This document shows positions 32,028 to 41,730 of a stretch of 64,000 nucleotides of DNA, piece after piece. The stretch's first letter is position 1. Every line of letters starts with the position of its first letter. This DNA is from Cryptomeria japonica (taxonomy: Eukaryota > Streptophyta > Pinopsida > Cupressales > Cupressaceae). The position numbers and the translations under genes were made by a program. Location: contig NC_081407.1 of assembly GCF_030272615.1 (NCBI RefSeq), forward strand, positions 147,561,744 through 147,625,743, in the 5' to 3' direction. Below the pieces are notes generated by a model. That model was not told the DNA's origin and searched no databases. It worked only from the letters and a program-made list of their open reading frames with translations.

Positions 32028-34855
32028 TCATTTCTTTCTTTGTTTTTTTTTTGAAGCTATGTAAAGTCTAAGCGGAGCATCATCTTCTTCATCATTTCCC
32101 CCATCTTTGGATGTTCTTCCCTCTTCTTGTGCTCTTGATGTATGCCTAGTCATATACAAAGGACGAGGATGCTGAACCAAAGGGGGGTCCTCTGCAATAA
32201 CAAAGAATTGGGTTAAATTCAAAACATTTTTTTATTTTTGTTACAAGCATTTCATTAATTTAAAGAACACAACCATTACACTCTTTACTTGATGGGGCCA
32301 CATCTTCTTCCACATCATTTTGTCTAGCCTCAACCTTGACATGCTAAACACCCTCTAGATCCTCTGGAGTTGAAATATGAAATGTTACATTAATCAATAC
32401 ACCAATTGCAATTAAATTTGTTTAAAGGAATAACAGTGGTCCTCTTTACCTGATTGGGGAACATCACATTCCTGATGTTGTCTACCCGGATCATGCTCCA
32501 CTTGGTCACCACCTACTACATGCTCTAAAATATTAACAATAAAGGTTACATTAATTACTATACTAATTTTCAATTTAAGATGTTTAATTGTATTAATAAT
32601 TACATAAAAAAATTTGAATAGAAAATGAATACCTCCACTACTAGGATGCACATCCGGACCTTCATGTACAGGTTCTGTTCCATGATTATCATGCTGCATT
32701 CCAATGTCACGCACAATGTTATCATTGCTTGCTTATTTAAAAAAAATATAGTCACTTTATGTTGAAACTTAACATCAAATAGATTATTGGTTAAGTATTC
32801 AATTTGAAATAATTTTCATTTAGCTTATTTACCATTGTGATAGATGCATTAGAATCTCATGTTTTCCCACTCAATTCTCATAGCCATTCAGCTACAGCTA
32901 TATAGCCTTTCTGGTAGCCAATTCTCTTGTCATCTTCTGTGGGTGCTCTATTGAATTCAGAGCCCTGCATTTTTGCTTAGTATTGTGAATTTTGCTTGTA
33001 TCGTTTGATCAAAAAAAATTGTTTACAATTTGTAAATATTTTGATGTGATACTTAATTTACTGATTCTTACAATTCATGCGGCAAGTTTCACATAACCAC
33101 TAGAGCCGAGTTTGTGTTGCCCATGCTTTTCTTGTCTTGCCTTGGTTGCCTTTGACGTGTCACTCAATCTATGAAAAGTTTGAAATATGTTAGATTATAT
33201 AAATATAATGAATAATTAGTACATATTCACATTCTTAATAGTATCACATACCTTCTTCTAGCGTCTGGTGGTGTATTTCCTTTTTTCCTTTCAATTCTCT
33301 CCTTTGCATCCAAAATCAGGTCCTTCCACTCCCTCTCTGCAATCATGGGGGGACACTCACACTTTACGTTCTTCTCTAAATGTTTCCTGTATTGGTCCCT
33401 CACATACTTTAGATATGTGCCAGCTTTTTCCAGGAGCTCAGTCTTGTCGAATGTGTCATTTCCAAAAAACCCTACCATATAGTTTGTGAGTTCATCTTTT
33501 AACTTTTTTTCTTGGTCATTCCACCTTTAAAGCAAAAACAAACCTGTTAGATTTAGAAAGAAACTGAAGCTACCTTTGATATAGTTCAAGAAATGGATAA
33601 AAGGAAAACTATTCTAGCAATGATATGGAATCAAAATAGTGGATAAGGGTAAGTTCATGTATGATGTTCCACCTTTTACATATGGTGGGCTCAAATATTT
33701 GCAATGTAATGTCATTAAGATTTTTATAAAAAATATCATTTCTTGCAAAAAAAAAACATGGGATCATTAGTCCAAAATGAGTGATCAGTAAGTAAATTAC
33801 AATTAGACTATATATAATAATAATTTTAAAGTACCTGGAACCTTCTGTATCTTCAAGGGAATCAATTCTTCATCGCTCACCACCAATGTGGCCTGCAATG
33901 TTCCTGTACTAGCAATACGGGAAGATCCAAGAAATGATGGTATGTTATCACTAGTAGTCGCCTCTGGCGCATCCTCATGTGCATCTCCTACCATAGTAAA
34001 TGAATCCACTATGAAATGCCTCCAAGAAAGAACACTTCAAGGGTAATAAACACATAATGAAAGAGAGAGAAAAAGAGGGATCTATCACCAGTGGGCAGGT
34101 CAGCACGAGCCGGTGCAACAGACAATGTTTGCATGCTACCTGTTGCTGACATTATAGTCAGCAATATAGTTGGGGTCGACCTCAGACCCATGTCAGCACC
34201 TGAAGAGTAATACATTAAATATATAAAACATTAAAAAAGCAAGTTCACAAGTCCAAAGGAGTGGTTTTAATATATAGAACACGGTCATCACCTGAACTAC
34301 CCGCAATACCCTGATCATCACCACTAGGATGATGAGCCCTTATAAATTTCTGTAAAAACAACACATACACATTTTAGTTAATGACATAAAAGAGAAAAAA
34401 ATATAAACCATTATTGAACTTTTGTTATGATTAAAGCTTTCATTACTGCTTACTTGCAAGTTTTCCACTGTTCGCAACAATAGTTGCACCCTCTTTGTTA
34501 TCTCATCAGTCTGAGGGCTTATGGTTGCCAAATCAACAATCTCTTGGCTAATTTTTCTAATATTCATTTGTACCAATTGTATAGGGTTTGCGCTAAGTGC
34601 GATGTCATCAGCGCATAACATTGTCGAGCACCCCACATCCCTATGGAGGTGCTGAGGTACTGCAGGTTCCTTTCCCTTATCCTGAACATCTGTCTGTGAC
34701 AAGAATATAATTAACACTATCAAAATTACTTCAAAACACTCAAGAAAAGATCATAATGTAACAATTTGCTTCTATCTAATTTGTACATTACAATGAGGTT
34801 TACCTACTCCGTAGAAGTGTCGGGACCTACACCCCTATCTGTGCTATGTGGTGGA
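32028..34855 (-). pseudogene. CACTA second protein, TNP1/Transposase_24-like part
   Basis: Multi-exon minus-strand gene region. Likely exons, from splice signals and frame: about 34,855-34,803 (HMDPPHSTDRGV), 34,703-34,456 (coiled-coil-like, NIRKISQEIVDLATI), 34,190-34,080 and 34,007-33,835 (weaker), 33,525-33,232 and 33,180-33,070, then 32,965-32,835, 32,730-32,640, 32,450-32,524, 32,289-32,363 and 32,194-32,028 (ending KKKQRKK). The exons at 33,525-33,070 carry the conserved core: ECPPMIAEREWKDLI, then R-rich, then HGQHKLGSSGYVKLA, which parallels the W...L and HTxGSxSF core of plant En/Spm Transposase_24 proteins. In En/Spm the TNP1/TNPA type binds subterminal repeats and aids transposition. 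It appears fused in frame to the SET region upstream. Confidence 0.6.
32289..32524 (-). repeat. Duplicated 75-nt phase-1 exons
   Basis: Two exons of exactly 75 bases (32,450-32,524 and 32,289-32,363), each with AG before and GTAAAG after, both phase 1. Each encodes 25 residues starting Glu and ending DVPQS or DVAPS. The exon before ends DVHPSSG with the same phase. This looks like tandem exon duplication. Confidence 0.6.
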
Positions 34856-34969
34856 TCCATGTGGCCCTATGAGAAAGAAAAAATATAAAAACGGTAGCGA
34901 AATGAAACCAATAGACTTAAAAAAAAAACTTAATAATACAATGGTTTATTGGATTCATTAATTGGAAGT

Positions 34970-36044
34970 TGTCTTAAATGGTATATATATAGTACGTACC
35001 ACCCTCGTGATAGTAACTTTGTTTGTATCTATACGATTCAAATTGTAATCAATTAGCAACTCTTCCCTTGCACTTATTGATTTTATCGCACATACAAACA
35101 CACAATTTCCCTCACGTGCCTCAAATATACAATTGGGTTGCTTATTAGTTGACCCAGGTCGTGTACTATTTATAAAACTTGCAATATTCCCTATTGCTTT
35201 TGGCCTTCCATCAATGTATACAGCCACTCATTTACTTTGATCATTATCTTTTTGTTGTATATAATTGGCTGACAGTGCATACCTACACATACATTTTTTA
35301 TATCAAACAATCTGCATCTAATCATTATAATTGTAACAAGGTCCAACAAACTCCATCAATTCAGCAATTTTGTTGTAACAGACCTTTATGTTGTCCATGG
35401 AAAATAGGCCCAAACCATGTAATGATGAAGGTGCTATGCGATATATCCTCTCGTTAACACAAAAATTAGTGTTTATTGGAGGAATTTCCTTGGGTACACA
35501 TTGTTTCAGTAGATGTTTGTACCTCAAAGGCACCTCAATGTCGTCTTTGGTCTCATCATCATAAGAACATGACCCCCCTTGAGCAAGAAAAATTCCATGC
35601 GTTTATTGAATTTTCTTCTAATCTTTTGACCTCTAGTTGATCTCCCTATTTGAGATCTACTACACATCTCACTTTCCTCTTCTATTCCTGCATTTCCCTC
35701 ATTCGAGGAAGACACATCTGACAAATACCTATTTGGTGATACCTGTACACCATCAAATGAGAGAGTTAGTTGGTAATGAGAGAGATATTTTGCAAATGAG
35801 GGTAATATTGATGAAGAAGTTGGCCATAAAGTTGATGTTGAGATTAAAATTTGAGTAAGTCCAACTGGGGCCTCAAGTGTTGATAACTGTATTAGATTTG
35901 TTGCTAATGTTGAGGTTTGAAAAACTGAGGAAGTTTGTTTTTCTTGTAATTTTTTTAAAATATATTATTTCTATAAGGTGTGTTGACTTATACCTGTCGA
36001 TCCATGAGACTGTGCAGGATCCTCGTCAAAGGGGTTTAGGTTCC
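34970..36044 (-). pseudogene. SET-domain region of the CACTA second gene
   Basis: The minus strand encodes a SET domain, the fold of lysine methyltransferases, split over two main exons. Exon at about 35,740-35,325: acidic/basic N-terminal segment (SSSNEGNAGIEEESEMC, then RGQKIRRKFNKR), a frameshift near 35,585, then ERIYRIAPSSLHGLGLFSMD and ELMEFVGP. Exon at about 35,292-34,978: YALSANYIQQ, then YIDGRPKAIGNIASFINS (the NHS-motif Asn is kept) and CVFVCAIKSISAREELLIDY (the catalytic Tyr of the DY motif is kept). Substrate unknown. The last exon ends before GTACGT and joins in phase 0 to the TNP1-like exons, suggesting one fused protein. Stops and a frameshift suggest this copy is dead. Confidence 0.65.
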
Positions 36045-36507
36045 TACACCAACAATTGAGCATCATAAGCATTACATTTGTAATTTGATAAACAATAAAT
36101 ACTGTAGTATCATAAGCATCATAAGAATCACATATGTATCATCATATATGTAATTGAGCATCATAAGAATCACATATGTATCATCATAAACATGTAATCC
36201 ATCACATACGTATCATAAATCACCATCCATCACATAGCTAATAAGTAGTCCGCATTCCATAAATAAACACAAAGTTCAAAAAATGTCACATGTATCATCA
36301 TAAGCATGTAATCCATCACATATGTATTTTAAATCACCATCTATCACATAGCTAGAGGTGCATCATGAATTAATTAAGTAATGGCATTAGAATTCAAAAC
36401 ATCTGAATTATTTATGTAACCATATAAGTCAAATCAATTTCTATCAAGATATCAATATTAAATAGATAATATAATAATCGCATCTCATACATTTCATTCA
36501 TGTCATT

Positions 36508-36543
36508 GATCTTCTTCTTCATCCAACTCATCATCATGACCAC

Positions 36544-36607
<64 letters not shown>

Positions 36608-37652
36608 GTCGTCGTCATCGTCGTCGTCGTCGTTGTCATCATCGTCATCATCATTGTGTTCATCATCGTCATCGTCATCACCATCACCGTCACCATCACC
36701 ATCACCATCACCACCATCATCATCAACAGTAGCATCATCATCATCAGCTTCTTCTTCATGTACATTTCTGTCAGGAACATCATCGACTAACTATCGATCA
36801 TGATCATCATCTATATCATCTTCTACTTCTTCGGTATCTTCTTCTTCCATCACATTATACATTATCGGCCTTCCTCTTGGATCATGTCTAACAACAAATG
36901 ACCAACCTGGTTTATGTGGAACCTCCGAGTAAAATACCTACTCACATTGCCTTGGAAGAACATAGGGCTCATCCCCAACTCGTTCAAATGACCTTGTATT
37001 AACCATTGTAAATCCATTATTATGTTCGATAATAGTTCTATTAGGATCATTTTTATTCAGTTGTAGCCTATACCATTTGACGACGAACAAAACTAATTCG
37101 AAGGAATTAAAGTCACACTCAAGTATATCATCCAAAATGCCATAGTATCGATTTTGAGACTCTTGAGGATGTATGTCATTTCTAGATGAAATATTGGTCA
37201 CCTCAAAGACTGTAGTTATCCTAGAATCACAATTTTTCTTCATGTCATCCAACTATTTGATGCGAAATTTATGACCATTGCAGCACATAGCCTTGTGGTG
37301 TTTGACCTACAATATGTCTAACATATTAAAATTATTGCATCATGAGTTGATAAACATACAAGTGATTAATAAAATTATATGTACCTGTTGATCTCTTAAA
37401 CCATATGTTAAATCAATTTCCCTTTGTGTAACATTGGAATCTCCATTATGATGAGCTTCTTTAACCAATGAAGCAACACCATCCCATGTTAATGTGTGAC
37501 CAGAATGTTGACATCGTTCAATCCACACCGTCATCCAATCAAGATTGTTTGCAATATACAAATGTAGCACATCCCACTCCCGACCAACTATACAAATAAT
37601 TAATAGACCACTTACAACTGATTTATTTAGAAGATGAAGAATTAATTTACTA
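36508..37652 (-). pseudogene. CACTA transposase, 3' exons (DUF4216 and acidic tail)
   Basis: Last exons of the TNP2-type gene. Exon about 37,591-37,385: LHLYIANNLDWMTVWIERC, ending RDQQ before GTACAT. Final exon from about 37,310: NGHKFRIK, then the DUF4216 core RYYGILDDILECDFNSFELV and LFVVKWYRLQL, NNGFTMVNTRSFERVGDEPY and VFYSEVPHKPGWSFVV. It ends in an acidic tail (about 36,860-36,510) encoded by GAT repeats: EEEDTEEVEDDIDDD, poly-Asp, and DELDEEEDQ before TGA at about 36,508. Three in-frame TAG codons stand where Gln is plausible. The gag-only element separates these exons from the rest of the gene. Confidence 0.75.
36537..36760. repeat. (ATC/GAT)n trinucleotide tract
   Basis: Pure ATC repeats at about 36,541-36,606, then interrupted ATC/GTC/ACC repeats to about 36,760. 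On the minus strand it is in frame as poly-Asp in the transposase tail. The Met- or Ile-rich readings in other frames are by-products. Confidence 0.9.
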
Positions 37653-37654
37653 CA

Positions 37655-38929
37655 TGTAAAGCGGAAAAATCGAACCCTAGTCGTTCTCCCCTCCCCAACT
37701 CCAAGGAGAGAGAAGGGAGAGTCACTAGGGTTGATGGTTTTCACTTAGGAGGGACTTTACATTCAAAAGAGGGGATGAAACCCACAAGATCCAATCCCAC
37801 GCAATGCAAGATTGGATTCTATATGAGTTTCAAGGGTTGTGATAGCAAGGATACCCTCTTTTGTAAAGAATGTAGATAGAAAGATTGAACTAGGAATGCA
37901 TGTAGAAGCAAGAAAGATTTACTTATAAATAGAGATAGGGATATGATATGAAGCTGCGGACCTGGAATTAGCAGTAAAATGTTGAGACAGTGCTGTCTTG
38001 CAAATTTGAGCAAAATTTGAGAGGACGATGGCGCCCGACGTGCACACGGTCCTCCGAAAAATCCGCAAAATGAAGGGGGATCTGTTCGTCTCTGCACAAG
38101 GATTCCAGATCTTCAATTTCAGCCGTGTACCTGCAACCTACACATAGAAAAGTGAAGATGATTGGGGGGTTAGGGATTAGGGGTTTGCCCTTAGGTCAAA
38201 CCCCAGTTTTGGAATTAACCAAGAAGTGAGAAATGCTGTAAATGTAAATGACTGTAATGTAAAACAAGTACTAGTACCTTGTTGTAAGGATGTTTGTATC
38301 CTTATATGCGAAGGTATAGATGTTGTTGTATGTTGTATGTTGTATGTTGTAGTATGTGATCTCCTCTTCAATGGTTGAATCCTTGTCTTGAATGTAACAC
38401 CTAGCCTTGAATGGAGACTTAGAATGATCAATTGCATGAAGGAATGTTTGAATGCTTGAATGCTTGAATGTTTGAATATCGTTTCCGCATCTTGTACACA
38501 TCTGTCCTTCCTCCCTAAAATGGGAGAGGAAATGTAGTTTATATACTTGCCAATTAGGGTTAATAGACTGATTTTCCCAACCTTAGGCCGACCAGGAAAT
38601 GTTATTTTCCAATTTGCAAACAAAAAGGCCCGAAGTCCCATAGGAGACCAGGCCCAAAATAGGGCCAAGGACCAGGGCACTGGGCACCATGGTCCTGGGG
38701 GACCAGGGCGCTGGGCACCCTAGTCCTGAAGGACCAAGGCGCTGGGCGCTCTGGTCCCACCTCCCGGGACAAGAGGGTGCAAGGAGGGATCAAGCAGGGT
38801 GCTGGAAAAATGCAGTTTTTGATGTCATGAACAAGTTTCGGGGTCTCCATTCAGGTTCCGTGTTGCATCGCCATTGTGAAGACCCAAATGCAGTCGAAAT
38901 TGCAAGTGTCGCAATTTTAGGACGCTTCA
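37655..38929 (-). repeat. TR-GAG 3' LTR (left copy)
   Basis: Pairs with 44,296-45,570 at equal length with no indels seen. I counted about 47 substitutions by eye (about 3.7%), mostly transitions. It contains three GC-rich hairpins (38,669-38,757), a GTGCAC stem-loop (38,021-38,054) and short frames of no recognised function. A TATA-like TATATACTTG lies at about 38,540 on the opposite strand; I do not assign a promoter. Confidence 0.95.
38669..38757. repeat. Three tandem GC-rich hairpins in the left TR-GAG LTR
   Basis: Units at 38,669-38,695, 38,700-38,726 and 38,731-38,757, period 31. Each is a near-palindrome of the form GGACCAGGGCGC, three bases, GCGCCCTGGTCC. The right LTR has the same at 45,310-45,336, 45,341-45,367 and 45,372-45,398. 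Confidence 0.85.
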
Positions 38930-38943
38930 TTTAGCCCCCACTT
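38930..38943 (-). other. Polypurine tract, TR-GAG
   Basis: The minus strand reads AAGTGGGGGCTAAA just before the 3' LTR start TGAAGCG. Expected plus-strand primer. Confidence 0.75.
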
Positions 38944-39669
38944 TAGTGGGAGTATAAGCGTACGCCAATACTTCCGGTAAAGTATAAGGAAACAACATTG
39001 AAAAACTTTCACCACGTCAAGGAGGCAAGATACACCAAGCCCCCAGTGGACTAAGGATCTTACGACTTCGATTGACAAAGTAAAAGGGAAGATCATGAGG
39101 GAGAACCATGACTGTCAGTAGTAAGGTTCCCTCACTATGAGTCATGCAAGAAAGATATCAAAAATTTTCAAGGCAAAGCTAAATTTGTCAAGAAATTTTC
39201 AAGTATCTTGAAAGATATGAACGGGATGTATGCCCCCCTACGTTAAAGCGATCGCACACGCCTCACTGGGGGTGATTGCTTTAAGGTAGTGATACATATA
39301 AGAAATGAGAAAGGAGCACGTTATCACAAGGATTTAGCCCCCAAGTGTGAGATAAGCCCAAGGATAATAGGCACAAAACACAAAGCACAAGGTGACCTTG
39401 CTTTCGTCGGGGTCAGTATGCTGTATGATAATTCATGTATCTCATATGTATGTATGCATAATTGTTCTTCATTCCCCAATCAAGGAAGGTCACCTAGAAG
39501 AAGGGAACACATGTGTCTTTTGAGTCAACATGAGAGAGACCAAAAGAGATCTCAATGCTTTGCATCATCCTCAAGTAGACAACACTAAGGACAACAAATA
39601 GAAGAATGAGAATAACACATAGAAGAAGTAACAAAAGAGAGGAGGGGAGAATCTGCTATGCTAATGAAA
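38944..39669 (-). other. TR-GAG 3' untranslated region
   Basis: No open frame of note between the ORF stop at about 39,670 and the polypurine tract. It contains an inverted repeat TTAAAGCGATC (39,243-39,253) with GATTGCTTTAA (39,274-39,284), a possible 11-bp stem with one wobble. CCCCCAC/AGCCCCCAG motifs recur at about 38,935 and 39,041. Confidence 0.6.
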
Positions 39670-41730
39670 CTAGTCTAGCACGTCATCTACCCCCCGATCT
39701 TGCTGATCAACATTTCGGGAAGGTAGGAAACACGCTAGAGGAGGAACATCCAACACAGCAGATGGAGCTATCACAAGATCCAAATAAGGGCTATGTTCAT
39801 ATCCCAAGCCGCGGTGTTCTTGTCTAGGAGCTAGGATAAGTGCTTTAGAAAATTTGTTAGATAGATAATTATCAACATCAACATGTTCATATTCACTATC
39901 AGAATGAACAGGAGTAACATTTTCATCATGAATAACATTTTCATCTATATCATCATCAAGATTTATAAAAATAGGATCTTTAACTCGCACAGGATCAAGA
40001 CCATCATGCATCTTATGTTTAGGAGATTTTGACTCAATTTCTGGTTGAGGAGAAAATGGAATAATGTTAGTTGAAGGTGTTTTTGGGGATTGCATAGTTT
40101 GAGAAGCAGTTGCCTGAGCTCTAAGACGACGCTTTTGTCGGCGTTCACGTGTAGAACAATTTCGTCTAGTCTTAGTAGGAAGTTGCAAAGATTGAGGAGG
40201 AGGAATGTTCTCATCCTTATCACTTGGGTGTTTAGGTTGTGGTCTCTTAGGTTGAATAATAGGAGAAGAGAAAGGTCTCTTCTCTCCATAAGAGGAAGGA
40301 GGAGGAACTACTCCATATAAGGGAGGAATATTTGGTTTAGGAAGGAGACCAAGTCCATCATGACGAGGAGGTATAGGTCTACTCTTAGGAGGTTTATTAG
40401 ATATAGGCATAGTCACATCCATAGGAATAGGTTGGGAATCTTCTTGAGGAAAGACATTAGTTTTATCTTTCAAAGGAAGAACTTCCTTCTCAAGAATGAT
40501 AGGAATGTCAAGTTTGGGTGTTCTAGGTTCACTTAGAGAAAGGATCATATCTTTTTTCCACTTTTGATAAGATTTGAAAAGATGATCACTTCGCAGAGGA
40601 AGAGATTGGAATTGTTTAGGCCAAAAGTAATCAATAGGAACACTAGAAGTTCTTTCAGCTGGTTTAAAGAGACTATGATTGATAGTAACAACTTCACCAT
40701 TATGGGGAAATTTCAAACACTTGTGAATAGGAGAAGCAATAGCTTTCATGGAAGATAGCCAAGGATAGCCTAGCTTCACACGAAATTGTTCGGATGATGG
40801 AATAATAGCAAAGTCCACATCAAGGGATTTGTTATGGACCTCAATAGGTAATGTAATAGAACCAATTGCAGGAGAAGAAAATGCATCAAATAGTTTCACA
40901 ACCACATTTGTTTCGTCATAGATCACTTGATTCAATTGCAAAGTAAAAAGAAATTCTTCAGTAATGACATTAACCATACAAGAAGGATCAATAAGCACTC
41001 CACGGCAAGGTGTATTCTTGACTTTTGCAACTATATATAAAGGACCATCAGGTGCCCTGATAATTTCACTAGAATCAAATGTGATGGAAGGTTCTTTAGG
41101 GATTTTCTGTTGCTCCACAAAGTTAATCACATTCGAAGTCATAGACACAAGATCATCAGGTGAGACAGAGGAATCAGTAGTATCAATCGCATTAGAGGTA
41201 TGAGAAGGCAATGGATCAGTGAAAATCTGAAGATTTTGGTTGGGAGGAGCTACAGATGTATTGCCTTTATCATTCACTCTAGAAAGAGAGATAGTATTAT
41301 TATCAATCAAATCTTGAATTTTACCCTTTAAAGCAAAACATTTTTCAGTATCATGCCCAGGTTGACGATGAAATTGACAAAAAGATTTGTTATCAAAATA
41401 GGGTGAATTAATCTTTGCAAGATCTATTTGCCTTATAGGAGGAAGAGTAAGCACATTTTGTTCCAATAACTTATTCATAATACTATGCAATGATTCATTC
41501 AAAGGAGTAAACTTTCTTTCTTTCCTGAAAAACTTAGAAATAGGAGACACACCTGATGCTGCATTCACATTGTTGTTGATGATGTTTTCATTGAATTTAA
41601 TGGACTCTCTGTTCGGTTTAAACTTCCCAAATGGTTTTTGACTACTATCACCCTTATCACTCGGAGCCATAGGATGTGATTGTTCCATTTGACTCACAGT
41701 CAGTTGATAATTGTGAAGAGTTGCGCACAA
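39670..41730 (-). CDS. TR-GAG Gag C-terminus, protease-like domain and Pro-rich tail
   Basis: Open piece of 686 codons in the same frame as the Gag ORF upstream, separated by a single TAG (41,731-41,733), so a polyprotein is likely. Residues 1-100: spacer with KFFRKERKFTPLNESL. Residues 110-145: knuckle-like CQFHRQPGHDTEKCFALKG (Cys-His-His-Cys). Residues 220-350: retropepsin-like fold with GPLYIVAKVKNTPCRGVLID, PSCMVNVITEEFL and KLGYPWLSSM. The usual DSG/DTG is Asp-Pro-Ser, so catalysis is doubtful. Residues 380-560: Pro-rich linker with KPPKSRPIPPRHDGLG and a basic cluster RERRQKRRLRAQ. Residues 590-686: acidic tail to DVLD. Reverse transcriptase would normally follow; here the frame stops. 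Confidence 0.85.
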   Translation of the reverse strand: MCATLHNYQLTVSQMEQSHPMAPSDKGDSSQKPFGKFKPNRESIKFNENIINNNVNAASGVSPISKFFRKERKFTPLNESLHSIMNKLLEQNVLTLPPIRQIDLAKINSPYFDNKSFCQFHRQPGHDTEKCFALKGKIQDLIDNNTISLSRVNDKGNTSVAPPNQNLQIFTDPLPSHTSNAIDTTDSSVSPDDLVSMTSNVINFVEQQKIPKEPSITFDSSEIIRAPDGPLYIVAKVKNTPCRGVLIDPSCMVNVITEEFLFTLQLNQVIYDETNVVVKLFDAFSSPAIGSITLPIEVHNKSLDVDFAIIPSSEQFRVKLGYPWLSSMKAIASPIHKCLKFPHNGEVVTINHSLFKPAERTSSVPIDYFWPKQFQSLPLRSDHLFKSYQKWKKDMILSLSEPRTPKLDIPIILEKEVLPLKDKTNVFPQEDSQPIPMDVTMPISNKPPKSRPIPPRHDGLGLLPKPNIPPLYGVVPPPSSYGEKRPFSSPIIQPKRPQPKHPSDKDENIPPPQSLQLPTKTRRNCSTRERRQKRRLRAQATASQTMQSPKTPSTNIIPFSPQPEIESKSPKHKMHDGLDPVRVKDPIFINLDDDIDENVIHDENVTPVHSDSEYEHVDVDNYLSNKFSKALILAPRQEHRGLGYEHSPYLDLVIAPSAVLDVPPLACFLPSRNVDQQDRGVDDVLD

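Noticed and set aside
36412-36783. Met-rich and Ile-rich long frames over the ATC repeat
   Set aside because: Products of the trinucleotide tract in other frames; the in-frame reading with the transposase gives the Asp tail.
38177-38680. 167-codon frame in the TR-GAG LTR, partly recurring at 44,893-45,282
   Set aside because: The two LTR copies keep different lengths and no domain is visible; LTR sequence, not a gene.
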